Origin: an uncultured Barnesiella sp.
GTDB lineage: Bacteria > Bacteroidota > Bacteroidia > Bacteroidales > Barnesiellaceae
NCBI GenBank assembly: GCA_944320015.1
Contig: CALUFO010000001.1
Location: 186,001 to 250,000, forward strand
Direction of reading: 5' to 3'
DNA length: 64,000 nucleotides
The stretch's first letter is position 1. Every line of letters begins with the position of its first letter. Made by a program: the position numbers and the translations under genes. Below the pieces are notes generated by a model that saw only the letters and a program-made list of their open reading frames with translations, was not told the origin of the DNA and made no database searches. Shown in pieces: positions 1 to 8,293 of the stretch.

Positions 1-427
1 ATTTCGAGAATTTCATGCGTGCCAGCCCTGCGGGAATGGAGATAAGTTGGCGTATACCCGGGAGAAGCCGGCCGATGAGGGTCGATATACTGCCGTGCTT
101 GTCGAAATAGCGTTCGGCGGTTTCGACTTTCCCTTGGTCGAGCAGGCACATGTGTCCGATGCGGCTGTTGGCAAATTTGTAAACAAGCGGGCGGCCTATC
201 CAGTAAGCCAAATAATAGTTGATAATGGCTCCTATGTCGGCGCCGAGGGTGCCGAAGAGGATAACCAAATACATATTTAACTCTCCATATGCGGCTTTGT
301 ATGCGGCAGGTATGATGACAATCTCTGAGGGGAAGGGGATAAACGAGCTCTCGATTGCCATGAGAAACGTGATGGTCCAATAATTCAGGTTATCGAGACA
401 CCACTGAATGAAAGATAATGATTCCAT
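1..427 (-). CDS. DedA/SNARE-associated family membrane protein (C-terminus outside window)
   Basis: The minus-strand frame starts at an ATG at 427 and runs off the left edge after 142 codons. It was translated by hand. Two hallmarks of the DedA (VTT domain) family are visible: ESSFIPFPSE near residues 26-35 and GRLLPGIRQLISIPAG near residues 117-132. The latter matches the conserved re-entrant loop R-x-x-P-x-x-R type motif. DedA proteins are inner-membrane proteins of about 200-220 residues linked to proton-dependent transport or lipid carrier flipping, so roughly 60-70 residues are missing. A TACTTTTG promoter box at 456-463 fits a 24-nt leader. Family assignment is firm; substrate is unknown. 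Confidence 0.88.
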   Translation of the reverse strand, partial: MESLSFIQWCLDNLNYWTITFLMAIESSFIPFPSEIVIIPAAYKAAYGELNMYLVILFGTLGADIGAIINYYLAYWIGRPLVYKFANSRIGHMCLLDQGKVETAERYFDKHGSISTLIGRLLPGIRQLISIPAGLARMKFSK

Positions 428-455
428 GAGAAATGGCCTATAAAAATTTTGCGGG

Positions 456-463
456 CAAAAGTA
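456..463 (-). promoter_or_regulatory. Promoter -7 box (TACTTTTG) for the DedA gene
   Basis: It matches the Bacteroidota TAnnTTTG consensus on the minus strand, 29 bp upstream of the DedA ATG. No clear -33 TTTG was seen. Confidence 0.55.
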
Positions 464-511
464 ATACATTCGGGTTACATTTGGAACTATTTGTCAAAAT
501 GTAACAGAAAT

Positions 512-1099
512 TTAATATTCTCGAAAAAACGGGTCTTGGAAGAGAGTGCGGTATATCTCGGCTTTTTGGGGTAGAGGTTTGGGATAGGCACGCGAGGAGG
601 AGGGCATGCGGTAGAGCCGGAGCGGGCGGTCTCGGTAAACGAAGTCGACGTGACCGCCGATAGGCGGCATTTCGGCTTCGATGATTGATAGCAGTGTGTC
701 GGTCGCTTTTTGTCCGGTGGTGACCAGCAGGCGGCAATGGGGCATCCGGTCGAGCATGCCGCCGAGGTCGCAAGGTTCGACCACTTCGAGAGTCAGATCC
801 GAGGCGTTCCCGTTCAGCCGTTTGGCCACCGCCACGGTGTCGCTCACGGCGATGCCTTTTTCTTGCAGGAAGGATTCGAGGGTTTCTTTGCGGAACCGCT
901 TTTTGTCGGTGTCGACAAAATAGTCTTTGTCGTTGAAAAAGATAAGCCCGAAGATACGCCACATATCGTTGGTGTAGTTGGGGTAAAAAAACTCTGTCGA
1001 CCAGCGTTTGCGGGGAGGCGGGAAACTACCCAACAGGAGCATGCGCGCGTTGGGCGGTAGAAAAGGCGTCAATGGGTGGGTTTCGATGGGAGAATCCAT
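512..1099 (-). CDS. Uracil-DNA glycosylase superfamily protein
   Basis: 195 residues. LLLGSFPPP (residues 21-29) is the first active-site loop of the UDG superfamily. It is followed by FFYPN (37-41), whose Asn resembles the catalytic or base-contact residue of the deoxyinosine/SMUG2-like branch. The late segment RMPSSSRAY resembles the second (HPSP-like) motif that grips the minor groove. Expected role: excision of deaminated or mismatched bases in cytoplasmic base-excision repair. It lies 21 bp downstream of the small acidic gene at 1121-1471 and probably shares its promoter. Substrate (uracil or hypoxanthine) cannot be decided from sequence. It could also be a DUF-type UDG relative with weak activity. 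Confidence 0.78.
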   Translation of the reverse strand: MDSPIETHPLTPFLPPNARMLLLGSFPPPRKRWSTEFFYPNYTNDMWRIFGLIFFNDKDYFVDTDKKRFRKETLESFLQEKGIAVSDTVAVAKRLNGNASDLTLEVVEPCDLGGMLDRMPHCRLLVTTGQKATDTLLSIIEAEMPPIGGHVDFVYRDRPLRLYRMPSSSRAYPKPLPQKAEIYRTLFQDPFFREY

Positions 1100-1120
1100 T
1101 TCGGTAACGGTTGAGGGAGG

Positions 1121-1471
1121 TTAGAGAAGCGAGTCGCTCGACTCCATGTCGATTTTCCAAAAAATATTTTCTGCGGCGTCGAACCGGTAGCTGCCGCCCG
1201 GGAGAGAGTCGATTGCGAAGTTTTCTTTGTCGGGCAGGTCGGCTTCGTTCTCGAGCAGGTAGAACTCGTCGTCGGGAAAGTCGCCCTCTATCGTAGCCGA
1301 GTATCCTTCGGGGATTTCGACCGTTTCGCCATCGGCAACCTCGATCAATTGCCGGTCATATCCCTGTTGAAACATGATGTCGTAGGCATCGAAATCTTCA
1401 TATTCGTCATATCCCATTTCCTCCCTGATTGTATCGAACTCGGGGGCGAGAGATAATAAAATCGTATCCAT
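1121..1471 (-). CDS. Small acidic hypothetical protein (116 aa)
   Basis: No recognised family. The protein is strongly acidic (many Asp/Glu, for example YDEYEDFDAYDIM), has no signal peptide and no membrane segment, and ends in IDMESSDSLL. The frame stays open upstream to an ATG at 1588. A TACCTTTG promoter box at 1498-1505 lies inside that extension, so the ATG at 1471 (MDTILLSLAPEF) is preferred. It is the first gene of a probable two-gene unit with the UDG-like gene. Acidic composition could suggest a protein- or DNA-mimic partner, but that is speculation. Confidence 0.6.
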   Translation of the reverse strand: MDTILLSLAPEFDTIREEMGYDEYEDFDAYDIMFQQGYDRQLIEVADGETVEIPEGYSATIEGDFPDDEFYLLENEADLPDKENFAIDSLPGGSYRFDAAENIFWKIDMESSDSLL

Positions 1472-1497
1472 AGATATGTACTCTGATTGGTCGACGG

Positions 1498-1505
1498 CAA
1501 AGGTA
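1498..1505 (-). promoter_or_regulatory. Promoter -7 box (TACCTTTG)
   Basis: TAnnTTTG match on the minus strand, 27 bp before the ATG at 1471. It decides the start of the acidic protein and probably drives the UDG-like gene too. Confidence 0.5.
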
Positions 1506-1699
1506 CTTATTTTTATGATTGGTTCAACAATTCGGAGACATTGTTGTTGTAACCGGCAGAGAATCTTTATGACAAGATACGATTGCATTCCGTGAGAAGA
1601 GGAGAGGTGGAATTTATGTATCGTTTTGCATAAAGGAGAATTTAATCAAGTTTCCATAAGATTTTGAATAAAAAAGATTGTTAGCTATGCAAAAAGTAT

Positions 1700-1707
1700 T
1701 ATTTTTG
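1700..1707 (+). promoter_or_regulatory. Promoter -7 box (TATTTTTG) of the polysaccharide-export pair
   Basis: TAnnTTTG match in an AT-rich intergenic stretch. Predicted transcription start is near 1712, giving a leader of about 54 nt before the ATG at 1766. No long upx-type leader is present. Confidence 0.5.
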
Positions 1708-1765
1708 CAAAGTCTTTACCCAAAGGTCTGTTATATTAGAGAAATATTTAGAATAAAATAACGTA

Positions 1766-2572
1766 ATGAAATATCTGAATTTAACTGCTTTTGTAGTTAT
1801 TTTGTGGGGGATGGTATCGTGTTCTTCTTCTAAGAATGTTCCTTATATGGTTGATGTGGAAGATGTTCCCGCAGAGGTGTTGAATGCTGCGGCTACACCG
1901 CCGGTACCTATTTTGTCGCCGGGCGATATAATCGATATATCGGTCATGGCCAAGAATCAAGAAGTTACCATACCGTTCAATAAACGGTTGATGCACGGCG
2001 AAGCCTATTGGCGGGGAAATATGTCGGAATCGGAGGAATTTTACTTGGTCGATCAAAATGGCGACATCGAATTCCCGGTTATAGGGCGTATCCATGTGGG
2101 CGGCAAGGATAAAAAAGAAGTGGAGCGTATGATTCAAGAAGCGCTTTATCCCAAATATTTGAATGAATTGCCGCAAGTGAGCGTGTGGATACAGAATTTT
2201 TCCATATCGGTATTGGGCGATGTGACAAAGCCGGGTACATTCAAGATCGACAATGAACGAGTGAGCATATTGGATGCGATAGCTCTTGCCGGCGATTTGG
2301 CGATAACCGGTCGGCGCGACAATGTGCTGTTGGTAAGGCATAACGCCGATGGCTCCAAAAAGGTGGTCAGATTCAATTTGAATGACAAGGACCTTATTTC
2401 TTCGCCCTATTTCTATTTGCAACAAAACGATGTAGTATATGTCCAACCGAATAAGTCGAAAGCCAATTCGGCTGTTGTGGTTCCGCCTACAACTTCGCTG
2501 GTATTTAGTGTGACCTCTATTTTATTGACAGTCGCGAACCTTATTATTACGGCTTGGAGTATTTCTAAATAA
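1766..2572 (+). CDS. Outer-membrane polysaccharide export lipoprotein (OPX/Wza-like)
   Basis: 268 residues. The signal ends in a lipobox, GMVSC, with Cys19 the lipidated residue. A Poly_export domain follows at about 48-130 (LSPGDIIDISVMAKNQEV) and one SLBB domain at about 145-235 (FSISVLGDVTKPGTFKI, LDAIALAGDLAITGRRDNV). A hydrophobic C-terminal segment (about 243-264) follows a PPTTS linker, as in Bacteroidota OPX proteins. Its role would be to form the outer-membrane exit channel for a polysaccharide made by a Wzy-type pathway. It is 5 bp upstream of the BY-kinase co-polymerase, its usual partner. No glycosyltransferase, Wzx or Wzy gene is nearby, so the polymer is unknown. Confidence 0.92.
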   Translation: MKYLNLTAFVVILWGMVSCSSSKNVPYMVDVEDVPAEVLNAAATPPVPILSPGDIIDISVMAKNQEVTIPFNKRLMHGEAYWRGNMSESEEFYLVDQNGDIEFPVIGRIHVGGKDKKEVERMIQEALYPKYLNELPQVSVWIQNFSISVLGDVTKPGTFKIDNERVSILDAIALAGDLAITGRRDNVLLVRHNADGSKKVVRFNLNDKDLISSPYFYLQQNDVVYVQPNKSKANSAVVVPPTTSLVFSVTSILLTVANLIITAWSISK

Positions 2573-2577
2573 CGATT

Positions 2578-4986
2578 ATGGAAGATAAACAAAATAATAC
2601 ATCTGTTGAAAAAAACTCGGAAGAAACATTCGACATTATCGGCTTTTTTTTGGAGTGCATTTCTCATTGGAAATGGTTTGTGGCCACTGTGATTATTTTG
2701 GCGGTGGGAGCCATGTTCTATTGTTTTAGACAGACACCTGTCTATGAGGTCACATCGGTCGTTTATATCAAAGACGACGACGGCGACACCAGCAATGTTT
2801 TACTGGAAAGTTTAGGACTTTCGGCATCGAAAGGAAATATCGATAACGAAATAGAGGTTTTGCGTTCGAAAAATCAAATCACCGATGTGGTTGAAGCGTT
2901 GAACCTATATACGACATATTCGTGGAAAACATTCTTGCGCACGACTCCTTTGTATAACAATTCGCCGATAGAGGCCGTTCTCGATTCGGTCGATATACAT
3001 GCGCTTAAAACAACATTAAACATAAAAATAAAACCGCAGAAAGACGCTTTCCGTTTAATCGCCAAGACACGAAACGCCAAAGGCGATAAGATCGAGATTT
3101 GCGATACGATTATTAGCGGTTTCCCCTATTCGGTGCCCTTCGGGGGTGGTGCTGTGCGGTTGAGATATACGGGCGATACGATTCCCGTTATCAACAAAAC
3201 CTTGCTCGTCTCATTGTCCAACCCGAGGGCGGTGAGTAAAACCATCTCTCCGAATTTGACGATCGCATTTGCCTCCAAAGATGCGACGGTATTGAATGTT
3301 GTGTATCGTACACCTATTATTAAAGCGGGTGAAGATTTTGTGAGAACGTTGGTCGATTTTTACAATATCGACGCCGCCAACCTCAAAAATCAAGGAACCG
3401 AGAATACCCAGCAATTTATAGATAGCCGTCTCGTTTCCATATCAGACGACTTGGCGGCGGTCGAGGCACAAGTAGAGAATTACCGGCGTCAAAACAATTT
3501 GATCGACGTTTCGTCGGAAGCCCAATTATATTTGGAGCAAACCGGATTTACCGACGAGAAATTGGCCGAATTGGAGTTACAAAAAAGCCTTGTCGATTAT
3601 GTAGAAGAGTTTTTGTCGATTCCCCAGAATGAGAATATGCCCATACCTGTATTGGGTATCGACGATAAGGAATTGGCTGAACTGATAGGAGAGTATAATA
3701 AAAGTCTGCAACAGCGGGAGCGGTTGCTGCATTCTTCGTCGGAGTCCAACCCGATTATCGTTGAGTTGACAAGAGATATTCAAACACAGCGGACTTTGGT
3801 GCTGAAAGGTGTCGAAAGCATTCGCAAAGGTTTGGAAATTAAGAAAAAAGATATATCCCTCCAAGACAAGAAGATCGAGGATAAAATCAAAAATGTACCG
3901 CTGTATGAACGGGAGTTGTCCGACATTGTGCGGCAACAGCGGATAAAAGAAAATTTGTATATCTTCTTGTTGGAGAAACGCGAGGAAAACGCTATTGCGA
4001 AAAGTATGACGGTGCCGGTGGCTCGTATTATCGACGATCCCGATTCGACCGGCGAGCCGGTGTCGCCTAAAAAAATGTTGTTCCTTTGTGCCGCCGTGTT
4101 GCTCGGTGTCTTGATACCTGCGTTTGTCATCTATTTCAGAATGACTTTCTTCCCGGTATTGAAGGATAAAAAGATGCTGGAACGGTTGACTCATATCCCC
4201 ATATTGGCCGAAATCTCGAAGAAACCCGATGATAAGTTCTTTGTGGTGGATAAGAAGAGTGTAGAGCCTATCGCCGAGTTGTTCCGGTTGGTGCGTAACA
4301 ACTTGCAATTTGTACTCACCAGTCCCGAGAAAAAGGTGTTGGCGGTAACCTCTTCGATTATGCACGAAGGCAAGACTTTTATCGCATCGAACATGGCGTT
4401 GAGTTTTGCCCTCACCGGGAAACGGGTTCTTTTGATCGGCGTGGATATACGGCGCCCCCGTTTGGCTCAATATTTCCATGTCCGCAATCAAAACGGAGTG
4501 ACCTCTTATTTATCGGGAGCGGTCTCCGATTTGTCTTCGCTCATTCAACCTTCGGGTGTCGATCCCAACTTGGAGGTGTTGACGGCCGGCCCGGTACCGC
4601 CTAATCCGAACGAACTGTTGATGAACGCTCGTTTCGACGCTTTGATCGATTACGCCCGAGCCCACTACGACTATGTGATCCTCGATACGGCGCCGTTGGG
4701 AATGGTTTCCGATACGTTCTTGTTGACGAGAGCGGTAGATGCGATTATTTATGTGGCGCGAGCCAATTATACCAATAAGGCTTCGATCGAGATGCTCAAT
4801 ACTTGGATTGAGAGCAAGCGTATCGATGTTCCCACTTATCTCATATTGAACGATGTGGACATGAATACGAGAACCTATTCTTACCGTCAGCATGGTGGCG
4901 GGAAGTATGGTTATGGATATGGATATGCCGCACAACAAGAATCCTATCCGTGGTATAAACGCTGGTTCAAGAAAGAACGTTTTTAA
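2578..4986 (+). CDS. Polysaccharide co-polymerase / BY-kinase (Wzc-like)
   Basis: 802 residues. A first membrane segment at about 35-52, a Wzz-type periplasmic region with long coiled coils (about 250-460) and a second membrane segment near 500-522 precede a cytoplasmic tyrosine autokinase. Kinase motifs: Walker A MHEGKTF near 591-600, Walker A' LLIGVDIRRPRL near 617-628 and Walker B VILDTAPLG near 699. In Walker A' the usual first Asp is Gly; this is common in Bacteroidota homologues from memory. The tail is Tyr-rich (KYGYGYGYAAQQESYPWYKRW), the expected autophosphorylation cluster. It controls chain length and export together with the upstream OPX protein. No partner phosphatase is seen. 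The gene ends in a strong terminator. Confidence 0.93.
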   Translation: MEDKQNNTSVEKNSEETFDIIGFFLECISHWKWFVATVIILAVGAMFYCFRQTPVYEVTSVVYIKDDDGDTSNVLLESLGLSASKGNIDNEIEVLRSKNQITDVVEALNLYTTYSWKTFLRTTPLYNNSPIEAVLDSVDIHALKTTLNIKIKPQKDAFRLIAKTRNAKGDKIEICDTIISGFPYSVPFGGGAVRLRYTGDTIPVINKTLLVSLSNPRAVSKTISPNLTIAFASKDATVLNVVYRTPIIKAGEDFVRTLVDFYNIDAANLKNQGTENTQQFIDSRLVSISDDLAAVEAQVENYRRQNNLIDVSSEAQLYLEQTGFTDEKLAELELQKSLVDYVEEFLSIPQNENMPIPVLGIDDKELAELIGEYNKSLQQRERLLHSSSESNPIIVELTRDIQTQRTLVLKGVESIRKGLEIKKKDISLQDKKIEDKIKNVPLYERELSDIVRQQRIKENLYIFLLEKREENAIAKSMTVPVARIIDDPDSTGEPVSPKKMLFLCAAVLLGVLIPAFVIYFRMTFFPVLKDKKMLERLTHIPILAEISKKPDDKFFVVDKKSVEPIAELFRLVRNNLQFVLTSPEKKVLAVTSSIMHEGKTFIASNMALSFALTGKRVLLIGVDIRRPRLAQYFHVRNQNGVTSYLSGAVSDLSSLIQPSGVDPNLEVLTAGPVPPNPNELLMNARFDALIDYARAHYDYVILDTAPLGMVSDTFLLTRAVDAIIYVARANYTNKASIEMLNTWIESKRIDVPTYLILNDVDMNTRTYSYRQHGGGKYGYGYGYAAQQESYPWYKRWFKKERF

Positions 4987-5013
4987 GCCGAGAAACAAAC
5001 AGATAAAACAAGA

Positions 5014-5056
5014 GGGTGACCCAAAAGTCAAAGACTTTCAAGGGTCATCCTTTTTT
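5014..5056 (+). terminator. Rho-independent terminator after the BY-kinase gene
   Basis: GGGTGACCC (5014-5022) pairs with GGGTCATCC (5042-5050) with one G-T pair. An inner AAAGTC/GACTTT stem extends the hairpin, and a T run at 5051-5056 follows. Confidence 0.85.
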
Positions 5057-5119
5057 GTTTGGATTACGCCAGATGGTCACAATGAGAGAATGAATGCGTG
5101 AGAGTGAGTGTGGAGGGGA

Positions 5120-5163
5120 GAAAAAATTAAGAGACCGCCCAAAATCTCTTTTGGGTCGGCCTC
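5120..5163 (-). terminator. Terminator of the flavodiiron gene; repeated intergenic motif
   Basis: CCCAAAA (5138-5144) and TTTTGGG (5149-5155) form a perfect stem around TCTC. The A run at 5120-5130 is the minus-strand T tract. The 24 bases at 5140-5163 recur at 23212-23235 with one difference. Confidence 0.7.
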
Positions 5164-5189
5164 GTTGTTTTATGGATAATGCCGAAAGA

Positions 5190-6377
5190 TTATTCTTTCA
5201 ATCGGGCTGCCATTTCCCGGGCAAGGAGACGGCAATGCTCTTTTATGTCGGGGGTCATACCCTGCTTCATCTCCACGGGACAGGGAAGGGTGTCCCATTT
5301 CATCGATTCGGCAAACGAGGCAAGGTGTTTTACGGCGGCGCCTGCCCATGTATAAGAGCCGAAGTAGGCGAATGTGCGGCCTTTGATTTCTCTCGTGGCA
5401 ATCATGTTGATGAGGCTTTCGACCGCCGGGAACAGTTTGTTGGAGTAGGTGGGGCTGCCGATGATAAGCCCCCGGTAGCGGAATATATTTTGGAGAATAT
5501 ACGAGGGATCGTCGTGTGAGACATTGTGGAGTACAATCTCTTTTATCCCATTGGCCGCCAATTCTCGGGCAATCTCTTCGGCCATTTGCTCGGTGTGCCC
5601 ATACATGCTGCCGTAGGCGATTACGACACCCGGCTCGGCTTCGTAGCGGCTCAACCGGTCGTATATGTTTACTACGTTGGGTATTTCGTCTTGCCATATG
5701 GGGCCGTGCGTGGAGCAGATGGTCTTTATTTCTAAGTCCGATAATTTTTTCAAAGCCATTTGTACGGCCGGCCCGTATTTACCTACGATATTGGAATAGT
5801 AGCGCACCATTTCGTTCCAGTATTTCCCGGTATTGAGTTGGCTGTCGGTGATGCCGCCGTCCAAAGTCCCGAAGCACCCGAACGCATCGCCCGAGAAAAG
5901 CACCTTCTCGTCGGGGCAATAGGTCATCATCGTTTCGGGCCAATGTACCATCGGGGTGAGGTAAAAGGTGAGAGTGCGGTTGCCAATGGACAGGCAGTCG
6001 CCGTTTTTGACACACAGTGTGTTGTCGTCGATGCCGTAATAGCCTTTCACCATTTCGAGAGTCTTGGCATTCCCGACGATAGTCATTTGAGGGTATTTTT
6101 GACGAATAAACTGTATCGAGGCCGAGTGGTCGGGCTCCATATGGTTGATGACAAGGTAATCTATTTTCCCGTCGCCAATCACATCGGTTATGTTGTCGAG
6201 CAGGCGGTCGGTATAGGCGGCGTCGGCCGTGTCGACCAATACATTTTTTTCGTCGGTAATCAGGTAGGCGTTGTAGGATACTCCATACGGGAGCGGCCAA
6301 AGGTTTTCAAACTTGTGCTTGTTGCGGTCGTTGACCCCTACATAGTGTATTCCTTTTACGATTTCTGTTATGTTCAT
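5190..6377 (-). CDS. Flavodiiron protein (FprA/ROO family A-type flavoprotein)
   Basis: 395 residues, the normal two-domain length. The N-terminal metallo-beta-lactamase-like domain carries the di-iron ligands: H79-x-E81-x-D83-H84 (INHMEPDHS), a His in MVHWPETM (near 146), Asp in GDAFGCFG (near 165) and His in CSTHGPIW (near 226). The C-terminal flavodoxin domain starts near 252 with VVIAYGSMYGHTEQMAEEIA, the FMN phosphate loop. No rubredoxin domain is fused. The family reduces O2 to water and/or NO to N2O in the cytoplasm of anaerobes, so this is an oxygen/NO detoxification gene. It is monocistronic, with a TACTTTTG promoter at 6451-6458 and its own terminator. Confidence 0.95.
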   Translation of the reverse strand: MNITEIVKGIHYVGVNDRNKHKFENLWPLPYGVSYNAYLITDEKNVLVDTADAAYTDRLLDNITDVIGDGKIDYLVINHMEPDHSASIQFIRQKYPQMTIVGNAKTLEMVKGYYGIDDNTLCVKNGDCLSIGNRTLTFYLTPMVHWPETMMTYCPDEKVLFSGDAFGCFGTLDGGITDSQLNTGKYWNEMVRYYSNIVGKYGPAVQMALKKLSDLEIKTICSTHGPIWQDEIPNVVNIYDRLSRYEAEPGVVIAYGSMYGHTEQMAEEIARELAANGIKEIVLHNVSHDDPSYILQNIFRYRGLIIGSPTYSNKLFPAVESLINMIATREIKGRTFAYFGSYTWAGAAVKHLASFAESMKWDTLPCPVEMKQGMTPDIKEHCRLLAREMAARLKE

Positions 6378-6450
6378 AATCCTGTTAAATTAACCCGATA
6401 AGGTAATAATATTCAAACATGAAAAATCCACTTTTGTTTAAAAATGGTTT

Positions 6451-6458
6451 CAAAAGTA
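6451..6458 (-). promoter_or_regulatory. Promoter -7 box (TACTTTTG) for the flavodiiron gene
   Basis: TAnnTTTG match on the minus strand, 74 bp upstream of the ATG at 6377. The leader is AT-rich, with no obvious structure. Confidence 0.5.
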
Positions 6459-6583
6459 AGAAAAAAACGGGAATGTATAGGGCTATTTAGAATTTATTTT
6501 TTTACTTTGTATAGAAGATCTTAATCAAGAAATCAATCAATTACTAACTTAGGTGCATATCGTACCAGAAAAACATTGAAATT

Positions 6584-7261
6584 ATGAAAAAGTATTTGGC
6601 AGAAATGTTGGGTACCATGGTACTCGTGTTGATGGGTTGCGGAAGCGCTGTCTTTGCAGGCAATATGGCCGGTATTTGTGGCGCGGGTGTAGGAACGCTG
6701 GGCGTAGCTATGGCTTTTGGCTTGGCGGTAGTGGCTATGGCCTATACCATAGGCGGTATTTCGGGGTGCCATATCAACCCGGCTATTACGCTGGGGGTGT
6801 GGTTGTCGAAGCGTATGAGCGGTAAAGATGCCGCCATGTACATGATTTCTCAGGTTATTGGCGCGATTATTGGCTCGGCTATCATCTATGTGTTGGTTTC
6901 TACGGGTGGCACATCGGGTGTGACGACGACGGGAGCCAATAGTTTTGGCGATGGTGAGATGTTGCAGGCGTTTATTGCCGAGGCTGTCTTTACGTTTATT
7001 TTCGTTTTGGTCGTACTGGGCACGACCGACGAGAAGCGAGGCGCCGGCAACTTGGCCGGTCTGGCCATTGGCTTGACGCTGGTGTTGATTCATATCGTGT
7101 GCATACCCATTACGGGTACTTCGGTCAATCCGGCTCGTAGTATTGCTCCGGCTCTCTTTGAAGGCGGTGCGGCTCTTTCGCAGCTTTGGCTCTTCATTGT
7201 GGCTCCTTTCTTCGGCGCGGCTTTGTCGGCGATAACGTGGCGGGCTTTGACCAATGATTGA
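6584..7261 (+). CDS. aqpZ: Aquaporin Z-like water channel (MIP family)
   Basis: 225 residues with six predicted membrane helices. The two half-helix NPA motifs are present: HINPAIT (N65-A67) and TSVNPARS (near 181-188). The segment LIHIVCIPITGTSVNPARS places His, Thr/Cys and Arg at the selectivity-filter positions of water-selective AqpZ rather than glycerol facilitators. Function: passive water flow across the inner membrane. It is divergent from the flavodiiron gene; a TTACTTTG box near 6501-6508 is a weak promoter candidate. The gene is closed by a strong bidirectional terminator at 7294-7336. Confidence 0.93.
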   Translation: MKKYLAEMLGTMVLVLMGCGSAVFAGNMAGICGAGVGTLGVAMAFGLAVVAMAYTIGGISGCHINPAITLGVWLSKRMSGKDAAMYMISQVIGAIIGSAIIYVLVSTGGTSGVTTTGANSFGDGEMLQAFIAEAVFTFIFVLVVLGTTDEKRGAGNLAGLAIGLTLVLIHIVCIPITGTSVNPARSIAPALFEGGAALSQLWLFIVAPFFGAALSAITWRALTND

Positions 7262-7293
7262 ATGTAGCGGTATCTCCACGAGGAATCCGACAA

Positions 7294-7336
7294 GAAAAAA
7301 CTCCTCTCGCCGGGCTTGGCGAGAGGAGTTTTTTCT
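7294..7336. terminator. Bidirectional terminator between aqpZ and serA
   Basis: ACTCCTCTCGCC (7300-7311) pairs perfectly with GGCGAGAGGAGT (7318-7329). It is flanked by an A run on the left and a T run on the right, so it serves both convergent genes. Confidence 0.93.
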
Positions 7337-7359
7337 TATGGAATGGATAAGAGGCTCGA

Positions 7360-8280
7360 TTATTTATTGACTCTGAATTTGTCGATGCCCTCTTTCAAGA
7401 ATCCTACCGATTGACGAGCCGCGGCGATACCGGCATTGATATTGGCCTCGGCGGTTTGGGCTCCCATCTTTTTGGGGGTGAAGAACACCCGGTCGCCAAA
7501 TTTCTCTTTGAGCGAGTCGGCAATAGCCGGGGCGACATCGGCCACATAGCGGAAGTCGGGGCGCTCTTCGAGAATTTGTGCCAAATCCTCTTCGTGGATT
7601 ACCTCCTTGCGAGCTGTATTGATGAGGAGGGCGCCTTTGGGCATGAGAGAGAGTAAGGCACGATTGATCGATTGTTTGGTCTCGGCTGTTGCCGGGATAT
7701 GCAACGAAACGAATTGGCAAGTGCGATAAAGCTCTTCGGCCGAATTCACGGGTTTTACCCCGTCTTTCTCCATGGCTTCGCCGGGGCAATAAGGATCGAA
7801 GGCATAGATTTCCATGCCGAACCCTTTGGCGATGCGGGCGACATTCCGTCCCACTTGCCCGTAGGCGTGGATACCCAGTTTCTTCCCTTTCAATTCGGTG
7901 CCCGATGTACCGTTGTAATGGTTGCGTATCATCAGTATAGTCATACCGAATACGAGTTCGGCCACGGCATTGGAGTTTTGTCCCGGGGTATTCATTACGC
8001 ACACACCTTTTTGGGTGGCGGCGTTGAGGTCGATGTTGTCATATCCGGCTCCGGCGCGTACGACGATTTTCAGGTTCTTTGCGGCGTCGAGCACCTCGGC
8101 GTCGACAATGTCGCTGCGCACGATGAGCCCCTCTACATCTTCCACGGCTTTGAGCAAAGTAGCTTTGTCGGGATATTTTTCGAGGAGTTTCATTTCGATA
8201 CCGGCGGCGTCGAGGACTTCTTTAATTCCGTTTACGGCTACTGCGGCAAACGGTTTTTCGGTGGCTACTAATATTTTCAT
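7360..8280 (-). CDS. serA: D-3-phosphoglycerate dehydrogenase, short K-type
   Basis: 306 residues from the ATG at 8280 (MKILVATEKPFAAVAV). An in-frame ATG 30 bp upstream is less likely. It oxidises 3-phosphoglycerate to 3-phosphohydroxypyruvate, the first step of serine synthesis. The substrate-binding VVRAGAGYDNID and the Rossmann region GKKLGIHAYGQVGRNVARIA are clear. There is no ACT regulatory domain. The segment FFTPKKMGAQTAEAN has Lys where most 2-hydroxyacid dehydrogenases have the catalytic His. This is the K-type reported for Bacteroides and Entamoeba enzymes. It lies 13 bp downstream of serC, with which it forms an operon. Confidence 0.93.
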   Translation of the reverse strand: MKILVATEKPFAAVAVNGIKEVLDAAGIEMKLLEKYPDKATLLKAVEDVEGLIVRSDIVDAEVLDAAKNLKIVVRAGAGYDNIDLNAATQKGVCVMNTPGQNSNAVAELVFGMTILMIRNHYNGTSGTELKGKKLGIHAYGQVGRNVARIAKGFGMEIYAFDPYCPGEAMEKDGVKPVNSAEELYRTCQFVSLHIPATAETKQSINRALLSLMPKGALLINTARKEVIHEEDLAQILEERPDFRYVADVAPAIADSLKEKFGDRVFFTPKKMGAQTAEANINAGIAAARQSVGFLKEGIDKFRVNK

Positions 8281-8293
8281 AACGAGGCGTATA

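Noticed and set aside
1472-1588. Upstream extension of the acidic 116-aa protein
   Set aside because: A TACCTTTG promoter box lies within it and the added residues look non-coding.
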